The position numbers and the translations under genes are program-made. The notes under the pieces were generated by a model. It was not told where the DNA came from and searched no databases. It worked only from the letters and a program-made list of their open reading frames with translations. 64,000 bases of DNA, taken from Thalassotalea psychrophila (GTDB lineage Bacteria > Pseudomonadota > Gammaproteobacteria > Enterobacterales > Alteromonadaceae). The stretch covers positions 1,922,001 to 1,986,000 of the forward strand of contig NZ_CP134145.1 of the NCBI RefSeq assembly GCF_031583595.1, written 5' to 3'. Below are positions 54,588 to 64,000 of this stretch, piece after piece; the first letter of the stretch is position 1; each line of letters starts with the position of its first letter.

Positions 54588-56369
54588 ATGCGCAGTTTAT
54601 TTTGTGGTGAGGTTAATGAATCTCACGTAGGACAAGAAGTAACTCTTTGTGGTTGGGTTAACCGTCGTCGTGACTTAGGTGCCGTGATCTTTGTTGATTT
54701 ACGCGATCGCGAAGGCATTGTGCAAGTGGTATTTGATCCTGACTTGCAAGACGTATTAGCAACAGCGAACACTTTACGCAATGAATTTTGTGTACAAATT
54801 AAAGGTAAAGTTCGTGCCCGTCCTGAATCACAAGTCAATAAAACCATGGCAACTGGTGCTATTGAAGTTCTTGGCTTAGAGCTAAATATTTTAAATAAAT
54901 CAGCGCCGTTACCACTTGATTCAAACCAAGAGAACAGTGAAGAAAATCGCTTAAAATATCGCTACTTAGATTTACGTCGTCCTGAAATGACTGAGCGTTT
55001 ACGTTTTCGTGCAAAGGTAACCTCACAGGTTCGTGCTTCATTAGAAGCTCAAGCGTTCATGGATATTGAAACGCCAATCCTTACTGCGGCAACGCCTGAA
55101 GGGGCACGCGATTATTTAGTACCATCACGTACACAAAAAGGTAATTTTTTTGCATTGCCACAATCACCACAGTTATTTAAACAGTTACTGATGATGTCGG
55201 GCATGGAGCGTTACTACCAAATCGTTAAATGTTTCCGTGATGAAGATTTACGTGCTGATCGTCAACCTGAATTTACTCAAATTGATATTGAAACGTCTTT
55301 CATGTCAGCTGAGCAGGTGATGTCAGTTGCAGAGAAGATGATCCGTGAACTGTTCGAAAGTCTATTAAACGTAGATTTAGGCGAGTTCCCGCACATGACT
55401 TACGCGGAAGCTATGACTCGTTACGGCTCAGATAAGCCTGATTTACGTAACCCTCTTGAAATTGTAGATGTTGCAGACATTTTAAAAGACGTTGAATTTA
55501 AAGTATTCTCAGGTCCTGCTAACGATCCAAAAGGTCGTGTATCGGTAATTAAAGTACCAGGCGCTGCAGCAGAGCTATCACGCAAAAAACTTGATAATTA
55601 CACTAAGTACGTAGGCATTTACGGTGCTAAAGGTATGCCGTGGTTAAAAGTGAACGACGTAGATGCAGGTCGTGACGGCTTACAATCTCCAATTTTGAAG
55701 TTCTTATCAGATGACGAAGTAACTCAATTATTAACACGAGTTAATGCCGCTTCTGGCGATATAATTTTCTTCGGCGCTGACACATACAATGTAGTTACTG
55801 AGTCATTAGGCGCACTTCGTCTTAAACTTGGTGAAGACTTGGGCATGGTTAGTGATGAATGGAAACCTCTTTGGGTTGTAGATTTCCCAATGTTTGAAGA
55901 AATCAATGGTGGTATGCACGCGTTGCATCACCCATTTACCGCGCCAACAGATATGACTGCTGAAGAATTAGAAGCTAATCCAATTGGCGCATTATCTAAT
56001 GCTTATGACATGGTTCTAAATGGTTGTGAATTAGGCGGTGGCTCTGTTCGTATTCATAACGAAGATATGCAAGCTGCAGTGTTTAGAATTTTAGGTATCA
56101 GTGATGAAGAGGCACAAGAGAAATTTGGTTTCTTATTAGAAGCTCTACGTTACGGTACACCGCCACACGCTGGTTTAGCATTTGGTTTAGATCGCATTGT
56201 AATGCTGATGACAGGTGCTACTTCAATTCGTGACGTAATGGCATTCCCGAAAACAACTACCGCGGCTTGTCCGTTAACCAATGCTCCAGGTAAAGCAAAC
56301 CCTGCACAACTTGTTGAGCTAGGTATTCAAGCTATACCAAAAGAGCCAGAAGAAACTGACGCTGAATAG
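54588..56369 (+). CDS. aspS: Aspartyl-tRNA synthetase
   Basis: Class IIb synthetase. N-terminal OB-fold anticodon domain ([20 protein letters not shown]), catalytic core with motif 2 [20 protein letters not shown] and motif 3 [20 protein letters not shown], and the bacterial GAD insertion domain (about 290-410). It ends in [17 protein letters not shown], as bacterial AspRS does. 593 residues, normal length. AGGA precedes ATG. It leads the ruvC-ruvA-ruvB block, a conserved order in gammaproteobacteria, but has its own terminator. Confidence 0.97.
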   Translation: MRSLFCGEVNESHVGQEVTLCGWVNRRRDLGAVIFVDLRDREGIVQVVFDPDLQDVLATANTLRNEFCVQIKGKVRARPESQVNKTMATGAIEVLGLELNILNKSAPLPLDSNQENSEENRLKYRYLDLRRPEMTERLRFRAKVTSQVRASLEAQAFMDIETPILTAATPEGARDYLVPSRTQKGNFFALPQSPQLFKQLLMMSGMERYYQIVKCFRDEDLRADRQPEFTQIDIETSFMSAEQVMSVAEKMIRELFESLLNVDLGEFPHMTYAEAMTRYGSDKPDLRNPLEIVDVADILKDVEFKVFSGPANDPKGRVSVIKVPGAAAELSRKKLDNYTKYVGIYGAKGMPWLKVNDVDAGRDGLQSPILKFLSDDEVTQLLTRVNAASGDIIFFGADTYNVVTESLGALRLKLGEDLGMVSDEWKPLWVVDFPMFEEINGGMHALHHPFTAPTDMTAEELEANPIGALSNAYDMVLNGCELGGGSVRIHNEDMQAAVFRILGISDEEAQEKFGFLLEALRYGTPPHAGLAFGLDRIVMLMTGATSIRDVMAFPKTTTAACPLTNAPGKANPAQLVELGIQAIPKEPEETDAE

Positions 56370-56403
56370 TTTTAGCGAATTCACGTTAGTTAAGTAAATT
56401 ATT

Positions 56404-56439
56404 AAATGGCTGATTATTAGAATCAGCCATTTTTTTTAA
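56404..56439 (+). terminator. Intrinsic terminator of aspS
   Basis: AAATGGCTGATT (56404-56415) / AATCAGCCATTT (56421-56432), a perfect 12-bp stem with T8. Confidence 0.92.
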
Positions 56440-56523
56440 TTAGAAAATGCCATAAGATAAGGATTAGCTAGAAAGCTTTCAGCTTGTAGCTTATTTCTAA
56501 CATATGAGAATAATTATAAATCA

Positions 56524-57051
56524 ATGAGCATCATCTTAGGCATTGACCCTGGTTCGCGTTTAACCGGTTACGGCGTTATCGAAAAGCAAGGTCGTAAAAT
56601 AACCTACCTTGGTAGTGGTTGTATTAAAACCTTAGCTGCTGGCGATAATCATCCTGAACGATTGCAAATTATCTTTGCTGGTGTTTCTGAGCTTATTTTG
56701 CAATTTAAACCTGATATGGTTGCCGTTGAGCAAATATTTATGGGTTTAAACCCGGGCGGAGCACTTAAACTGGGACAAGCACGAGGTGCTGCAATAGTTG
56801 CGGCTACTAACAATGGCCTAGAAGTATCTGAATATTCAGCCCGACAAATTAAACAAGCCGTGGTTGGTACCGGTGCTGCAGATAAAGCTCAGGTACAACA
56901 TATGGTTAAATCATTCTTAAACCTTCCTGCTACGCCACAAGAAGATGCCGCTGATGCATTAGCAGTAGCAATTTGTCATGGCCACAGTTACGAGTCGTTA
57001 ATTAAAATGTCTGGCCGTGCAACCAAAACCGTACGCGGCCGCCTTAGATAA
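56524..57051 (+). CDS. ruvC: Holliday junction endonuclease RuvC
   Basis: Resolves Holliday junctions with RuvAB. Acidic active site: Asp 7 in [14 protein letters not shown], Glu in [12 protein letters not shown] (about 66), and the last two Asp in [15 protein letters not shown] (about 140). 175 residues, typical. It is separated from ruvA by 161 nt that hold a large palindromic repeat (57053-57137). Confidence 0.96.
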   Translation: MSIILGIDPGSRLTGYGVIEKQGRKITYLGSGCIKTLAAGDNHPERLQIIFAGVSELILQFKPDMVAVEQIFMGLNPGGALKLGQARGAAIVAATNNGLEVSEYSARQIKQAVVGTGAADKAQVQHMVKSFLNLPATPQEDAADALAVAICHGHSYESLIKMSGRATKTVRGRLR

Positions 57052-57052
57052 A

Positions 57053-57137
57053 AACTAGGGTCAGAGTCAGGTAAGATCCCGAATCGAGTTCGGGACGACG
57101 CTAGTGCGTCGACTGTAACTTGACTCTGACCCTAGTT
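57053..57137. repeat. Nested palindromic element inside the ruvC-ruvA gap
   Basis: Outer arms AACTAGGGTCAGAGTCA (57053-57069) and TGACTCTGACCCTAGTT (57121-57137) are perfect complements. Inside are two further hairpins: CCCGAA/TTCGGG (57078-57094) and GACGC/GCGTC (57097-57110). The whole can fold as a multi-branched structure. It starts 1 nt after the ruvC stop codon. Confidence 0.9.
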
Positions 57138-57212
57138 ATTTTTGTTTACTATATATTTATACAGTGGTATTGTTGGCGTATATAAACGTAAAAATAATAA
57201 TAGGAAATAGCG

Positions 57213-57839
57213 GTGATAGGACGTTTACGCGGCATTTTAGTAGAGAAGCAAGCCCCTGAAATATTACTTGAGTGTAGTGGTGTTGGTTACGAAGTTACCT
57301 TACCCATGACCAGTTTTTATCATTTACCTAAACTTGAGCAAGAGGCGGTAATTTATACGCATTTTGTTGTACGTGAAGATGCACAGTTACTGTATGGCTT
57401 TGCCAATCAAACTGAACGTAAGTTGTTTCGATTATTGATTAAAGTAAATGGTGTAGGTCCGAAACTGGCCTTAGCAATATTATCTAACATGTCTGCTGGC
57501 CAGTTTGTTCATTGTGTAAACCTTGATGACGCTGGCACAATAGTTAAAATTCCAGGTGTAGGTAAGAAAACGGCAGAGCGATTACTCATTGAAATGCGTG
57601 ATAAATTAAAAGATTGGGGTAGTGATCTTGCCACCCCGATAACTGATAATATGCCAATAGACTTGATTACTGCTGATAGCTCTTTGGTTGCTATGGCATC
57701 AAATAAAGATGATGCTATTACCGCACTTGTGTCACTAGGATATAAGCCTGTGCAAGCTGACAAAGCCGTTAAAGCTGTTTATGCTGACGATATGAGTTCA
57801 GAAGAACTTATCCGTGATGCCCTGAAGTCAATGTTATAA
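57213..57839 (+). CDS. ruvA: Holliday junction branch migration protein RuvA
   Basis: Binds four-way junctions as a tetramer and loads RuvB. GTG start ([20 protein letters not shown]), OB-fold 1-65, two helix-hairpin-helix motifs ([18 protein letters not shown], and [20 protein letters not shown] at about 109-128), and the C-terminal RuvB-contacting three-helix bundle ([20 protein letters not shown]). 208 residues. Followed 28 nt later by ruvB. Confidence 0.96.
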   Translation: MIGRLRGILVEKQAPEILLECSGVGYEVTLPMTSFYHLPKLEQEAVIYTHFVVREDAQLLYGFANQTERKLFRLLIKVNGVGPKLALAILSNMSAGQFVHCVNLDDAGTIVKIPGVGKKTAERLLIEMRDKLKDWGSDLATPITDNMPIDLITADSSLVAMASNKDDAITALVSLGYKPVQADKAVKAVYADDMSSEELIRDALKSML

Positions 57840-57867
57840 AACACACAAATACAATAAGTAAAATACT

Positions 57868-58890
57868 ATGATTGAAGCAGATCGCCTCATACAACCTGAA
57901 CGTATTATAGAGCCTAGCGCGACTCGCGAAGAAGAAACCATCGACCGTGCTATTCGTCCTAAAATGCTAGCTGATTACACCGGCCAAGATCACGTTAAAG
58001 AACAAATGGAAATCTTCATTCAAGCGGCGAAAAACCGTGGTGAACCGCTCGATCATTTACTTATATTTGGCCCTCCAGGTTTAGGTAAAACCACACTGGC
58101 GAACATTGTTGCTAATGAAATGGGTGTTAATATTCGTACTACTTCAGGACCTGTATTAGAAAAAGCGGGCGATTTAGCCGCGCTTTTGACAAACCTCGAA
58201 GAAAACGATGTGCTGTTTATTGATGAGATACATCGATTAAGCCCGGTAGTAGAAGAGATATTGTATCCGGCAATGGAAGACTATCAATTAGATATCATGA
58301 TAGGAGAAGGGCCTGCTGCACGTTCAATTAAGCTGGATTTACCAGCTTTTACACTTATTGGCGCAACTACTCGTGCAGGATCTTTAACTTCACCACTGCG
58401 TGATCGGTTTGGCATTGTTCAGCGTTTAGAGTTTTATAAAGTTTCTGATTTAAAAGATATTGTCAGCCGCTCTGCACACTTTTTAAATGTGGATTTAAAT
58501 GAAGAGGGCGCGTTTGAAGTAGCAAAACGCTCTCGTGGCACTCCACGTATTGCCAATCGCTTACTACGTCGTGTTAGAGATTATGCTGAAGTAAAAACAA
58601 CAGGTGAAGTAGGCCAAGAAACCGCATCAAAAGCATTAAACATGCTAGAGGTTGATACTGAAGGTTTTGATTTAATGGATAGAAAGCTATTATTAGCCAT
58701 TATTGATAAGTTTGGTGGTGGTCCTGTTGGTTTAGATAATGTTGCCGCAGCGATTGGTGAAGAACGTGAAACTATTGAAGATGTGATTGAGCCGTATTTG
58801 ATTCAGCAAGGCTTTTTACAACGCACGCCTAGAGGTCGAATTGTTACTGACAACGCCTACCTGCATTTTGGTTTAGACAAACCAAGTTAA
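57868..58890 (+). CDS. ruvB: Holliday junction branch migration helicase RuvB
   Basis: AAA+ motor for branch migration. Walker [16 protein letters not shown], Walker [17 protein letters not shown], sensor 1 [20 protein letters not shown] with the Arg finger, and the C-terminal winged-helix DNA-binding part ending in [17 protein letters not shown]. 340 residues. It ends 2 nt from the convergent mobA-like gene. Confidence 0.97.
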   Translation: MIEADRLIQPERIIEPSATREEETIDRAIRPKMLADYTGQDHVKEQMEIFIQAAKNRGEPLDHLLIFGPPGLGKTTLANIVANEMGVNIRTTSGPVLEKAGDLAALLTNLEENDVLFIDEIHRLSPVVEEILYPAMEDYQLDIMIGEGPAARSIKLDLPAFTLIGATTRAGSLTSPLRDRFGIVQRLEFYKVSDLKDIVSRSAHFLNVDLNEEGAFEVAKRSRGTPRIANRLLRRVRDYAEVKTTGEVGQETASKALNMLEVDTEGFDLMDRKLLLAIIDKFGGGPVGLDNVAAAIGEERETIEDVIEPYLIQQGFLQRTPRGRIVTDNAYLHFGLDKPS

Positions 58891-58892
58891 CA

Positions 58893-59486
58893 CTAACGGC
58901 TAACGTTATTTGTTATCCAGTCACTAGGTTTGTCTATATCAGTGATAATGCCACTGTCGTTTACATCAATTAAATGCAGTTTTTCAGCATTTGTTCGTAT
59001 CACTTTAACCGCACCCATATCACCCGATAATTGACTCAGTTGCGTTAAAAAGTCAGAGCCAAAACATACAGGATGGCCAGCATCACTTTTATACACTGGC
59101 CGCACAATGTTATGACTTGTAGATGCATCCAAAACCATTCTTATGGTTGCAGAATTAATATAGGGCATATCGGCTAAAAAAATACTGACACTGTTAATGT
59201 TCTCGACTGTTTGAGTCTTCAAAATTTCTTTAACGCCTGTTGCCAAACTTGTACCTAAGCCAATTGAGTCAGCAGGTGCTGGAGTTAACCTAATCTGTCT
59301 ATTTTTGATCACGTCCAATAAGCTGTCATCTTGATTACGATGCACAAGGTAGACAGTTGTAAACTGTTGGCATACATGGTCTAGAGTTTGTATAAGTAAT
59401 GGCTTGTGTTCTCCTTCGAGCCTTTTATCCGCGCCGTAACGCGTTGAAAACCCTGCGGCTAACACTAATGCGATATGACTATTCAT
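58893..59486 (-). CDS. MobA-like (MocA) NTP transferase family protein (197 aa)
   Basis: Nucleotidyltransferase fold with LVLAAGFSTRYGADKRL at the N-terminus, then a Gly-Leu-Gly loop (DSIGLGTSLATGVKEIL) and FLADMPYINSATIRMVLDAS, where the Asp binds metal. This is the molybdenum-cofactor cytidylyl/guanylyl transferase (MocA/MobA) subgroup. Its ATG overlaps the xdhC-like stop (ATGA). The pair normally helps mature xanthine-dehydrogenase-type molybdoenzymes, but no structural subunit genes are in the window. Confidence 0.85.
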   Translation of the reverse strand: MNSHIALVLAAGFSTRYGADKRLEGEHKPLLIQTLDHVCQQFTTVYLVHRNQDDSLLDVIKNRQIRLTPAPADSIGLGTSLATGVKEILKTQTVENINSVSIFLADMPYINSATIRMVLDASTSHNIVRPVYKSDAGHPVCFGSDFLTQLSQLSGDMGAVKVIRTNAEKLHLIDVNDSGIITDIDKPSDWITNNVSR

Positions 59487-60466
59487 AGCAATTCTTTGTT
59501 AATCCCGTGTCGCACCCTGATGATGTCAGCCATCGTCGATATAGCTATTTCAAAAGGTGTTTTACTGCCAATATTTAACCCTATAGGGGCAATTAACCGA
59601 GTTAATTGAGCATCGCTTAATGAACAAATTCGTTTTAATCGTTCGTGTCTTTTATCCGTTGTACGAATTGAACCCATAGCGCCAATATAAAAGGCAGGGG
59701 TATCAAATACACTCATCATGGCAACGTCATCAACTCTGGGATCGTGCGCAAGCGCTAAAACCGCGCTGCGTTTGTTCGCATATCGCTCAATAAATTGATC
59801 TGGAGATTGCCAATGTATATCTACACCGCCATTAGCTTTGGTGAAATGCCAACTTGAGGCTAACTCTTTACGCATATCGCATACTTTCACGTCAAACCCA
59901 GCCTGTAAGCCCAATTGGGCAATATGTTCAGTAACTTGGCCTATACCAACCAGTAACAATGAATACACCTGGGCATAAGCCAACTGTACACTTTCTCTTG
60001 TTTCTACCACTTGCTGAACAGAGTCATCAATGAGTGGTTTGGTCGCACTGGTCTTGTTTGTAAAAAATATTTCTCTTAAAAACGCTTGTTGTGTTTGCGC
60101 TAATTCGAGCCAATGGGTAATCGCCGTATGATTAATCTTTGTTGGAGTAAAGTACTCGACTAATAAACGAATTGTGCCACCACAAGGCAATTCCCTGACG
60201 ATATCCTGTTCAACGGCATGTTCGCCATAAGTGAATAATTCTGCAGGAGTTAAAAACTTATCTTGCTTGATCATATTTACGAATGCGTCTTCCAGGCAGC
60301 CACCTGAAATTGAGCCTACTCGTTCATCACCATCGGTTAAAAATATTGAGCCTATGGGGCGAGGAGCCGAACCATAGGTTTTCAATATAGTACAAAGCCA
60401 AATAGTTCTATTCTCAGATAACCACTGCTGTGCTTTGGTAATTACATTTATATCGGTAAGTTGCAT
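59483..60466 (-). CDS. XdhC/CoxF family protein (327 aa)
   Basis: Two-domain XdhC: N-terminal XdhC_CoxI domain with TILKTYGSAPRPIGSIFLTD and GSISGGCLEDAF (Cys ligand), and a C-terminal Rossmann domain (YSLLLVGIGQVTEHIAQLGL, then KVCDMR, ALAHDPRVDDVAMM and YIGAMGS). XdhC proteins bind and sulfurate molybdenum cofactor for delivery to molybdo-flavoprotein hydroxylases. It overlaps the mobA-like gene by 4 nt, a common coupling. Confidence 0.88.
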   Translation of the reverse strand: MQLTDINVITKAQQWLSENRTIWLCTILKTYGSAPRPIGSIFLTDGDERVGSISGGCLEDAFVNMIKQDKFLTPAELFTYGEHAVEQDIVRELPCGGTIRLLVEYFTPTKINHTAITHWLELAQTQQAFLREIFFTNKTSATKPLIDDSVQQVVETRESVQLAYAQVYSLLLVGIGQVTEHIAQLGLQAGFDVKVCDMRKELASSWHFTKANGGVDIHWQSPDQFIERYANKRSAVLALAHDPRVDDVAMMSVFDTPAFYIGAMGSIRTTDKRHERLKRICSLSDAQLTRLIAPIGLNIGSKTPFEIAISTMADIIRVRHGINKELL

Positions 60467-60729
60467 TAGTTTTTATTAGTAATTTCCTGATGCTTTTAAG
60501 TTACTGATAATTTGTAGAAAGTGAAAGGAAAATTTTATTTTATAGCAGATGCAGGCATATGGTGTATCCAAGGTTGGTCTGAATTTATTCGGACGTTAAA
60601 AGTTTAGCTGTAAACGACTAGACGCCGACTTAAACTGCCATCCATGGCAATAAATAATAAATGGGGATGATTCTAGAAACACCCTCAATATACATCCATG
60701 TACACCGGGTATTAGTACATCCTGTACCC

Positions 60730-60757
60730 AAAAAAAAAGCCCGCTAAATTAGCGGGC
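60730..60757 (-). terminator. Strong intrinsic terminator with no CDS in front of it
   Basis: GCCCGCTA (60739-60746) / TAGCGGGC (60750-60757), a GC-rich 8-bp stem with a 3-nt loop, and nine A on the plus strand (60730-60738) giving U9 on the minus strand. The nearest minus-strand gene (xdhC) starts beyond it, so it ends an otherwise unassigned transcript. Confidence 0.9.
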
Positions 60758-60830
60758 CAACAAAATAAGTTGATAGGAGGAAGTTAAATAAATCCAGAAA
60801 CATAAATAAAACAAGAGATGTCGCTTAGAT
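60730..60830 (-). ncRNA. Candidate small RNA, about 100 nt
   Basis: Not a family I recognise. It is bounded by a sigma-70-like promoter (60837-60865) and the U9 terminator at 60730. Between them there is no ORF. The transcript contains CUUCCUCCUAUC (complement of 60772-60783), which is complementary to a Shine-Dalgarno sequence, just upstream of the terminator stem, a layout seen in Hfq-dependent regulatory RNAs. Transcript start is predicted near 60830. Expression and function are inferred only. Confidence 0.5.
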
Positions 60831-60836
60831 GGATGT

Positions 60837-60865
60837 ATTTTATGGGGGATATAAAAAGTTCACAA
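60837..60865 (-). promoter_or_regulatory. Sigma-70-like promoter of the candidate small RNA
   Basis: On the minus strand: -35 TTGTGA (60865-60860), 17-nt spacer, -10 TAAAAT (60842-60837). Optimal spacing; each box is close to consensus. Confidence 0.5.
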
Positions 60866-61189
60866 ACTAAAAAAATTAAGTTTTCACATTAGAAAATATA
60901 ATGGATTGCATTTTGCTTTTGTTGCTCGTGATTGTTTTGCGAGCCTAATGTTAAGGATTACCCTGAAGGAAATTTCTTTATGAGTTAATAAAAGTAATGT
61001 TTAAATGTAAAAAGTAACTTGGTTAATGTTATTTGAAATATTTAAATTTTCGTTTTTATAAAATAAATAAAAAAAAACTCTCAGTATTACCGTAATCTGC
61101 TTGAGTGTAAGGTTTATATTCGCGTAATATAAGAGGCTGCAACTTAATTGTGCAGCCGACTATTTAGAGCAAATGAATATCTAGAGCTA

Positions 61190-61609
61190 ATGAATAATAA
61201 CAATAATAATGCTTTTCACTATAACTTAAGAGTTTACTACGAAGACACCGACGCCGGTGGCATAGTTTATTACGCCAATTATTTAAAGTTTGCTGAACGT
61301 GCTCGAACTGAATGGCTTAGACACTTAGGAATAAATCAATCATTTTTTCTTGAACAAAATTTAGGTTTTGTGGTCAGAAAAATAGAAATGGATAACAGAG
61401 CCTCTGCCAAACTAGATGACTTGCTAACCATAACAACAACAATTTCAACTTTAAAAAAAGCCAGTTTGGTATTTGACCAGGTGATTCAAAATCAACATGG
61501 TAACGTTTTATGTAATGTTTCTGTGCTTGTCGCTAGCGTTAATTTACAACGCGCCAAACCTTGTGCAATTCCAGAACAAATATTAGGAGCTTTAACTAGT
61601 GCACGCTGA
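61190..61609 (+). CDS. ybgC: Tol-Pal-associated acyl-CoA thioesterase YbgC
   Basis: Hotdog-fold thioesterase of the 4-hydroxybenzoyl-CoA type: [21 protein letters not shown] (the Asp in DTDAGG is catalytic) and RARTEWLR. Start set at ATG 61190, after which comes an unusual run of Asn (NNNNNN); the frame is open upstream to a TTG at 61148 but AGAG fits 61190. 139 residues. First gene of the tol operon; its end overlaps tolQ by 11 nt. Confidence 0.93.
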   Translation: MNNNNNNAFHYNLRVYYEDTDAGGIVYYANYLKFAERARTEWLRHLGINQSFFLEQNLGFVVRKIEMDNRASAKLDDLLTITTTISTLKKASLVFDQVIQNQHGNVLCNVSVLVASVNLQRAKPCAIPEQILGALTSAR

Positions 61610-62291
61610 ATTATCGTTTTTTGACTTATTTTTACAGGCTAGCCTTTTGGTAAAAGCCGTTATGCTTTGTCTTTTAGGTTTTTCTATTGCTTCATGGACT
61701 ATGATTATTCAACGCTCTAAAGCGTTAAATAAAGCACAAGTTCAGTCATCAACCTTTGAAGACAAGTTTTGGTCCGGTGCTGATTTAAGTAAATTGTATA
61801 AAGAAATTAGTGTGCGTGGTTCAGTCGACGGCATTGAAAGTTTATTTGTAGCGGGTTTTAAAGAGTTTGCCCGTATTAGAAAAAGCCCCGATTCATCTCC
61901 ACAGGCGGTTGTTGATGGTACTCATCGCGCCATGCGAGTTGCTTTATCAAGAGAAGTAGATGAGTTAGAAACACATTTATCATTTTTAGCAACTGTGGGT
62001 TCAATAAGCCCATACATCGGTTTATTTGGTACCGTTTGGGGGATCATGAATTCCTTTATTGCTTTAGGTGCGGTTCAACAAGCAACACTTTCGATGGTAG
62101 CACCAGGCATTGCCGAAGCCCTTATTGCAACAGCTATGGGGTTATTTGCCGCAATACCTGCGGTAATGGCGTTTAACCGTTTTTCTCATAGTGTTGAAAA
62201 ACTTGAAAATAGTTATGGTAATTTTGTGGAAGAGTTTTCGAGTATTTTACAACGCCAATCTATTGCATCTAACAGCACTCAAGCTCAGTAG
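61599..62291 (+). CDS. tolQ: Tol-Pal system proton-channel subunit TolQ
   Basis: ExbB/MotA-type inner-membrane protein with three transmembrane helices (about 15-37, 135-158, 172-195). [20 protein letters not shown] opens the protein, and [20 protein letters not shown] with [20 protein letters not shown] form the channel helices. GTG start with AGGAG about 9 nt upstream, overlapping the ybgC end. Works with TolR to energise TolA using the proton gradient. Confidence 0.96.
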   Translation: MHAELSFFDLFLQASLLVKAVMLCLLGFSIASWTMIIQRSKALNKAQVQSSTFEDKFWSGADLSKLYKEISVRGSVDGIESLFVAGFKEFARIRKSPDSSPQAVVDGTHRAMRVALSREVDELETHLSFLATVGSISPYIGLFGTVWGIMNSFIALGAVQQATLSMVAPGIAEALIATAMGLFAAIPAVMAFNRFSHSVEKLENSYGNFVEEFSSILQRQSIASNSTQAQ

Positions 62292-62306
62292 AGTAGAGGA
62301 TTTAGT

Positions 62307-62729
62307 ATGTACGTTCGAGTTAAACGTAAACGCGTAGCCGAAATCAATGTAGTTCCATACATTGATGTAATGTTAGTGTTATTGATAATTTTTATGGTAA
62401 CCGCTCCTTTGGTCACCCAAGGGGTTAAAGTAGAGCTGCCCAAAGCTGACTCTGAAGCACTGTCACAAGATTCGAAAACACCTCTTGTTGCCAGTGTTGA
62501 TATTGATGGTTTGTTTTATTTGAGTGTAGGCGACTCTAAATCTGAACCTCTTGAGCCTGATGAATTAGCTGTGTTAGTCAGTGCGCGTTTAGAAGTTGAA
62601 CCTGACACTCCTGTAGTTGTTAATGGAGATGGTAACGTCCCTTATAACTCAATCATTCAATTAATGGTGTTATTACAACAGTCGGGTGTTCCTTCCGTTG
62701 GCTTAATGACCGAATCGCCGGAGCAATAA
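62307..62729 (+). CDS. tolR: Tol-Pal system subunit TolR
   Basis: ExbD-type protein: basic N-terminus (RVKRKRVAEINVVPYIDVML), one transmembrane helix at about 14-35 with the essential Asp in YIDVMLVLLIIFMVTAPLV, and a periplasmic domain of about 100 residues. 140 residues. Located 15 nt after tolQ and 3 nt before tolA. Confidence 0.96.
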   Translation: MYVRVKRKRVAEINVVPYIDVMLVLLIIFMVTAPLVTQGVKVELPKADSEALSQDSKTPLVASVDIDGLFYLSVGDSKSEPLEPDELAVLVSARLEVEPDTPVVVNGDGNVPYNSIIQLMVLLQQSGVPSVGLMTESPEQ

Positions 62730-62732
62730 TAA

Positions 62733-63725
62733 GTGTTTGCTGTATTTAAAAATGCTATTGGCAATTTAGTTAAAAAATGCATGTTGGTATTTACTTATTT
62801 ACCTGATGGCAAAAATGCCAGACAGCAATATATCATTGCTATTTCGGCGGCTGTGGGTATCCATTTAATAATGGCCATTGTGTTAATGCTTAATACAGAC
62901 TTTAGTCCCAAAGCTAAACCGACCCCTAAACCACAAATGCAGGTTATTGATGCTGTTGTAATTGATCAAAGTAAATTAAAGCAACAAGTTGATAAACTTA
63001 AAAAACAAAAACAAGCGATTAAAAAGCGTGAAGATGATCGTATTAAAGAGCTCGAACGTCGCGCTGATGATGCGGCTAAGAAACGCAAAAGAGAAGCTCA
63101 AAAAATAAAAGACTTAGAAAAGCAGCGTAAGAAAAAAGAAGCAGAAAAGAAAAAAGCAGATGATGCTGCAAAAACATCAAGAGCGAAAGCAGCAACTGAA
63201 GAGAAAAAACGTAAGAAAAAAGAGCAAGAGCGTAAGCAAGCAGAAAAAGCAGCAAGTGACGCAAAAGCTAAACGTTTAAAAGAAGAAAAAGCAGAAAAAG
63301 ATGCTGCAGAAAAGCGTCGTCGAAAAAAACTAGCTGATGACAAACGCAAAAAAGAAGCCGCCGAACGCGCTGAACAAGAGCGTATGCTAGAACAACAAAT
63401 GCTTGAAGAGATGGCATCTAGAGACTCAGCCCGTAGCCAACAAGTAATGGGTGAGGTACAAAAGTACAGTGCTCTAATTATAAGCACTGTAAACCGTAAT
63501 TTGATAAAAGATGAGTCAATGCGTGGCAAAACTTGTACAGTTAAAGTAACTCTGGCTCAAAGTGGATATGTTATCAACGCAAAGGCTGGGAAAGGCGACA
63601 GAGGAGTTTGTGACGCTGCTATTAAAGCCGTTTATAAGGCAAGACAACTTCCGATGTCTAAAGACCCTGAAGTATTTAATCAGTTAAAAGATCTTAGTTT
63701 AATAATTGAACCTGAATTTAATTAA
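62733..63725 (+). CDS. tolA: Tol-Pal system protein TolA
   Basis: GTG start. One transmembrane helix (about 34-55, [19 protein letters not shown]) carries the SxxxH motif (S-AAVG-IH) that contacts TolQR. A Lys/Ala/Glu-rich helical arm (about 85-235) spans the periplasm, and domain III (about 240-330) has a conserved Cys pair (GKTCTVKV and GVCDAAIKA) that reaches TolB/Pal. 330 residues, shorter than E. coli TolA (421) because the arm is shorter. Confidence 0.95.
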   Translation: MFAVFKNAIGNLVKKCMLVFTYLPDGKNARQQYIIAISAAVGIHLIMAIVLMLNTDFSPKAKPTPKPQMQVIDAVVIDQSKLKQQVDKLKKQKQAIKKREDDRIKELERRADDAAKKRKREAQKIKDLEKQRKKKEAEKKKADDAAKTSRAKAATEEKKRKKKEQERKQAEKAASDAKAKRLKEEKAEKDAAEKRRRKKLADDKRKKEAAERAEQERMLEQQMLEEMASRDSARSQQVMGEVQKYSALIISTVNRNLIKDESMRGKTCTVKVTLAQSGYVINAKAGKGDRGVCDAAIKAVYKARQLPMSKDPEVFNQLKDLSLIIEPEFN

Positions 63726-63742
63726 TAGGTAATGAAGTAAAT

Positions 63743-64000
63743 ATGTTGAAAAAAATATTGGTTACATTAGCGCTTATATCGCTAATGATGTCAAAAGCAA
63801 ATGCCGAGCTAGAGTTGGTTATCACAGGCGGTGTTAATACTGCTAGGCCTATAGCCGTATTACCTTTTACCTATGAAGGCACTAGTGCTTTACCGGAAAA
63901 TATTGCTAAAGTGATCAGTGATGATTTGCTGCGCAGTGGTAAATTTAACCCCATTAGCACGATGAATATGCCACAAATGCCAACAACTGTCGCTGATGTT
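63743..64000 (+). CDS. tolB: Tol-Pal system protein TolB (N-terminal part, cut by window edge)
   Basis: Open from ATG 63743 to the end of the window (86 codons). Signal peptide [20 protein letters not shown], then [20 protein letters not shown], the TolA-binding N-terminus and first domain of TolB, with [14 protein letters not shown] following. It lies 17 nt after tolA, in standard operon order. The beta-propeller that follows is outside the window. Confidence 0.93.
   Translation, partial: MLKKILVTLALISLMMSKANAELELVITGGVNTARPIAVLPFTYEGTSALPENIAKVISDDLLRSGKFNPISTMNMPQMPTTVADV

Larger units (their letters stand above)
60467..61189. other. Long intergenic region upstream of ybgC
   Basis: 723 nt without a credible CDS. 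From left: the xdhC promoter side; a repeat-like stretch at about 60605-60730 with CTGCCATCCATGGCA and the words ACATCCATGTAC and ACATCCTGTACC (the CATCCATG core also occurs in the 27348 array); the minus-strand terminator and small-transcript unit (60730-60865); then AT-rich DNA leading to the tol operon promoter. Confidence 0.6.

Noticed and set aside
57053..57137. Integron attC or recombination site
   Set aside because: Arms and inner hairpins do not fit attC box order, no integrase is near, and the outer arms belong to a dispersed repeat family.
60775..60785. Plus-strand AGGAGG as a ribosome binding site
   Set aside because: No start codon follows at usable distance and the next ones lead to immediate stops; it reads better as the complement of CCUCCU in the minus-strand RNA.
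63098..63529. Minus-strand ORF of 143 codons
   Set aside because: It is the complement of the Lys/Ala/Glu-rich arm of TolA; the Ser/Phe/Leu-rich product is a by-product of that composition.

Overview
The window is AT-rich, densely coded chromosomal DNA from a Gram-negative gammaproteobacterium. The block aspS-ruvC-ruvA-ruvB followed by ybgC-tolQ-tolR-tolA-tolB, the purM-purN pair facing DUF2066-hda, cmoA-cmoB, and fadE together point to Alteromonadales, most likely a Colwelliaceae member (Colwellia/Thalassotalea type). This placement is from gene content and sequence style, not from a search. No tRNA, rRNA, CRISPR array, phage or transposase gene was seen.

Layout. (1) 1-7160: four DUF1254/DUF1214-type exported proteins (the first cut by the window edge), a small exported protein, a frameshifted AraC remnant and an outer-membrane channel-like protein. 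Two of the DUF1254 genes have nearly identical leaders. (2) 7353-32682: an accessory catabolic region with a TonB-dependent receptor, two saccharopine-dehydrogenase-like reductases, three short-chain dehydrogenases/GST-type enzymes, an SCP-x-like thiolase, an acyl-CoA ligase, three acyl-CoA dehydrogenases (one is FadE), a nitronate monooxygenase-like flavoprotein, an orphan RND adaptor lipoprotein and four regulators (LysR, MalT-like LuxR, two AraC). The enzymes fit import, CoA activation and beta-oxidation-like breakdown of an unidentified hydrophobic acid. Five promoters in this region carry copies of a palindrome close to TCACCCTAAAGGGTGA, which suggests one regulon. (3) 32886-48454: mostly housekeeping (yafJ-like amidotransferase, purN, purM, DUF2066, hda, mltF, dgt-like, cmoB, cmoA) with an unusual kinase-VOC-patatin operon. 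(4) 48656-54365: two large multi-sensor c-di-GMP proteins, one a cyclase and one probably a phosphodiesterase. (5) 54588-64000: aspS, ruvCAB, an xdhC-mobA pair, and the tol operon, with tolB cut by the right edge.

Between genes there are several families of palindromic repeats: GGGTCAGAGTCAGG-type elements, composite REP pairs sharing the word GAGCCAAAGCGAGAC, a MITE-like element touching the DUF3108 start codon, and a 53-bp tandem repeat. One REP has become the C-terminus of an AraC-type regulator. In the 0.7-kb gap upstream of ybgC there is a complete minus-strand small-transcript unit: promoter, about 100 nt, and a strong intrinsic terminator with no ORF. It is the best candidate here for an undescribed RNA.
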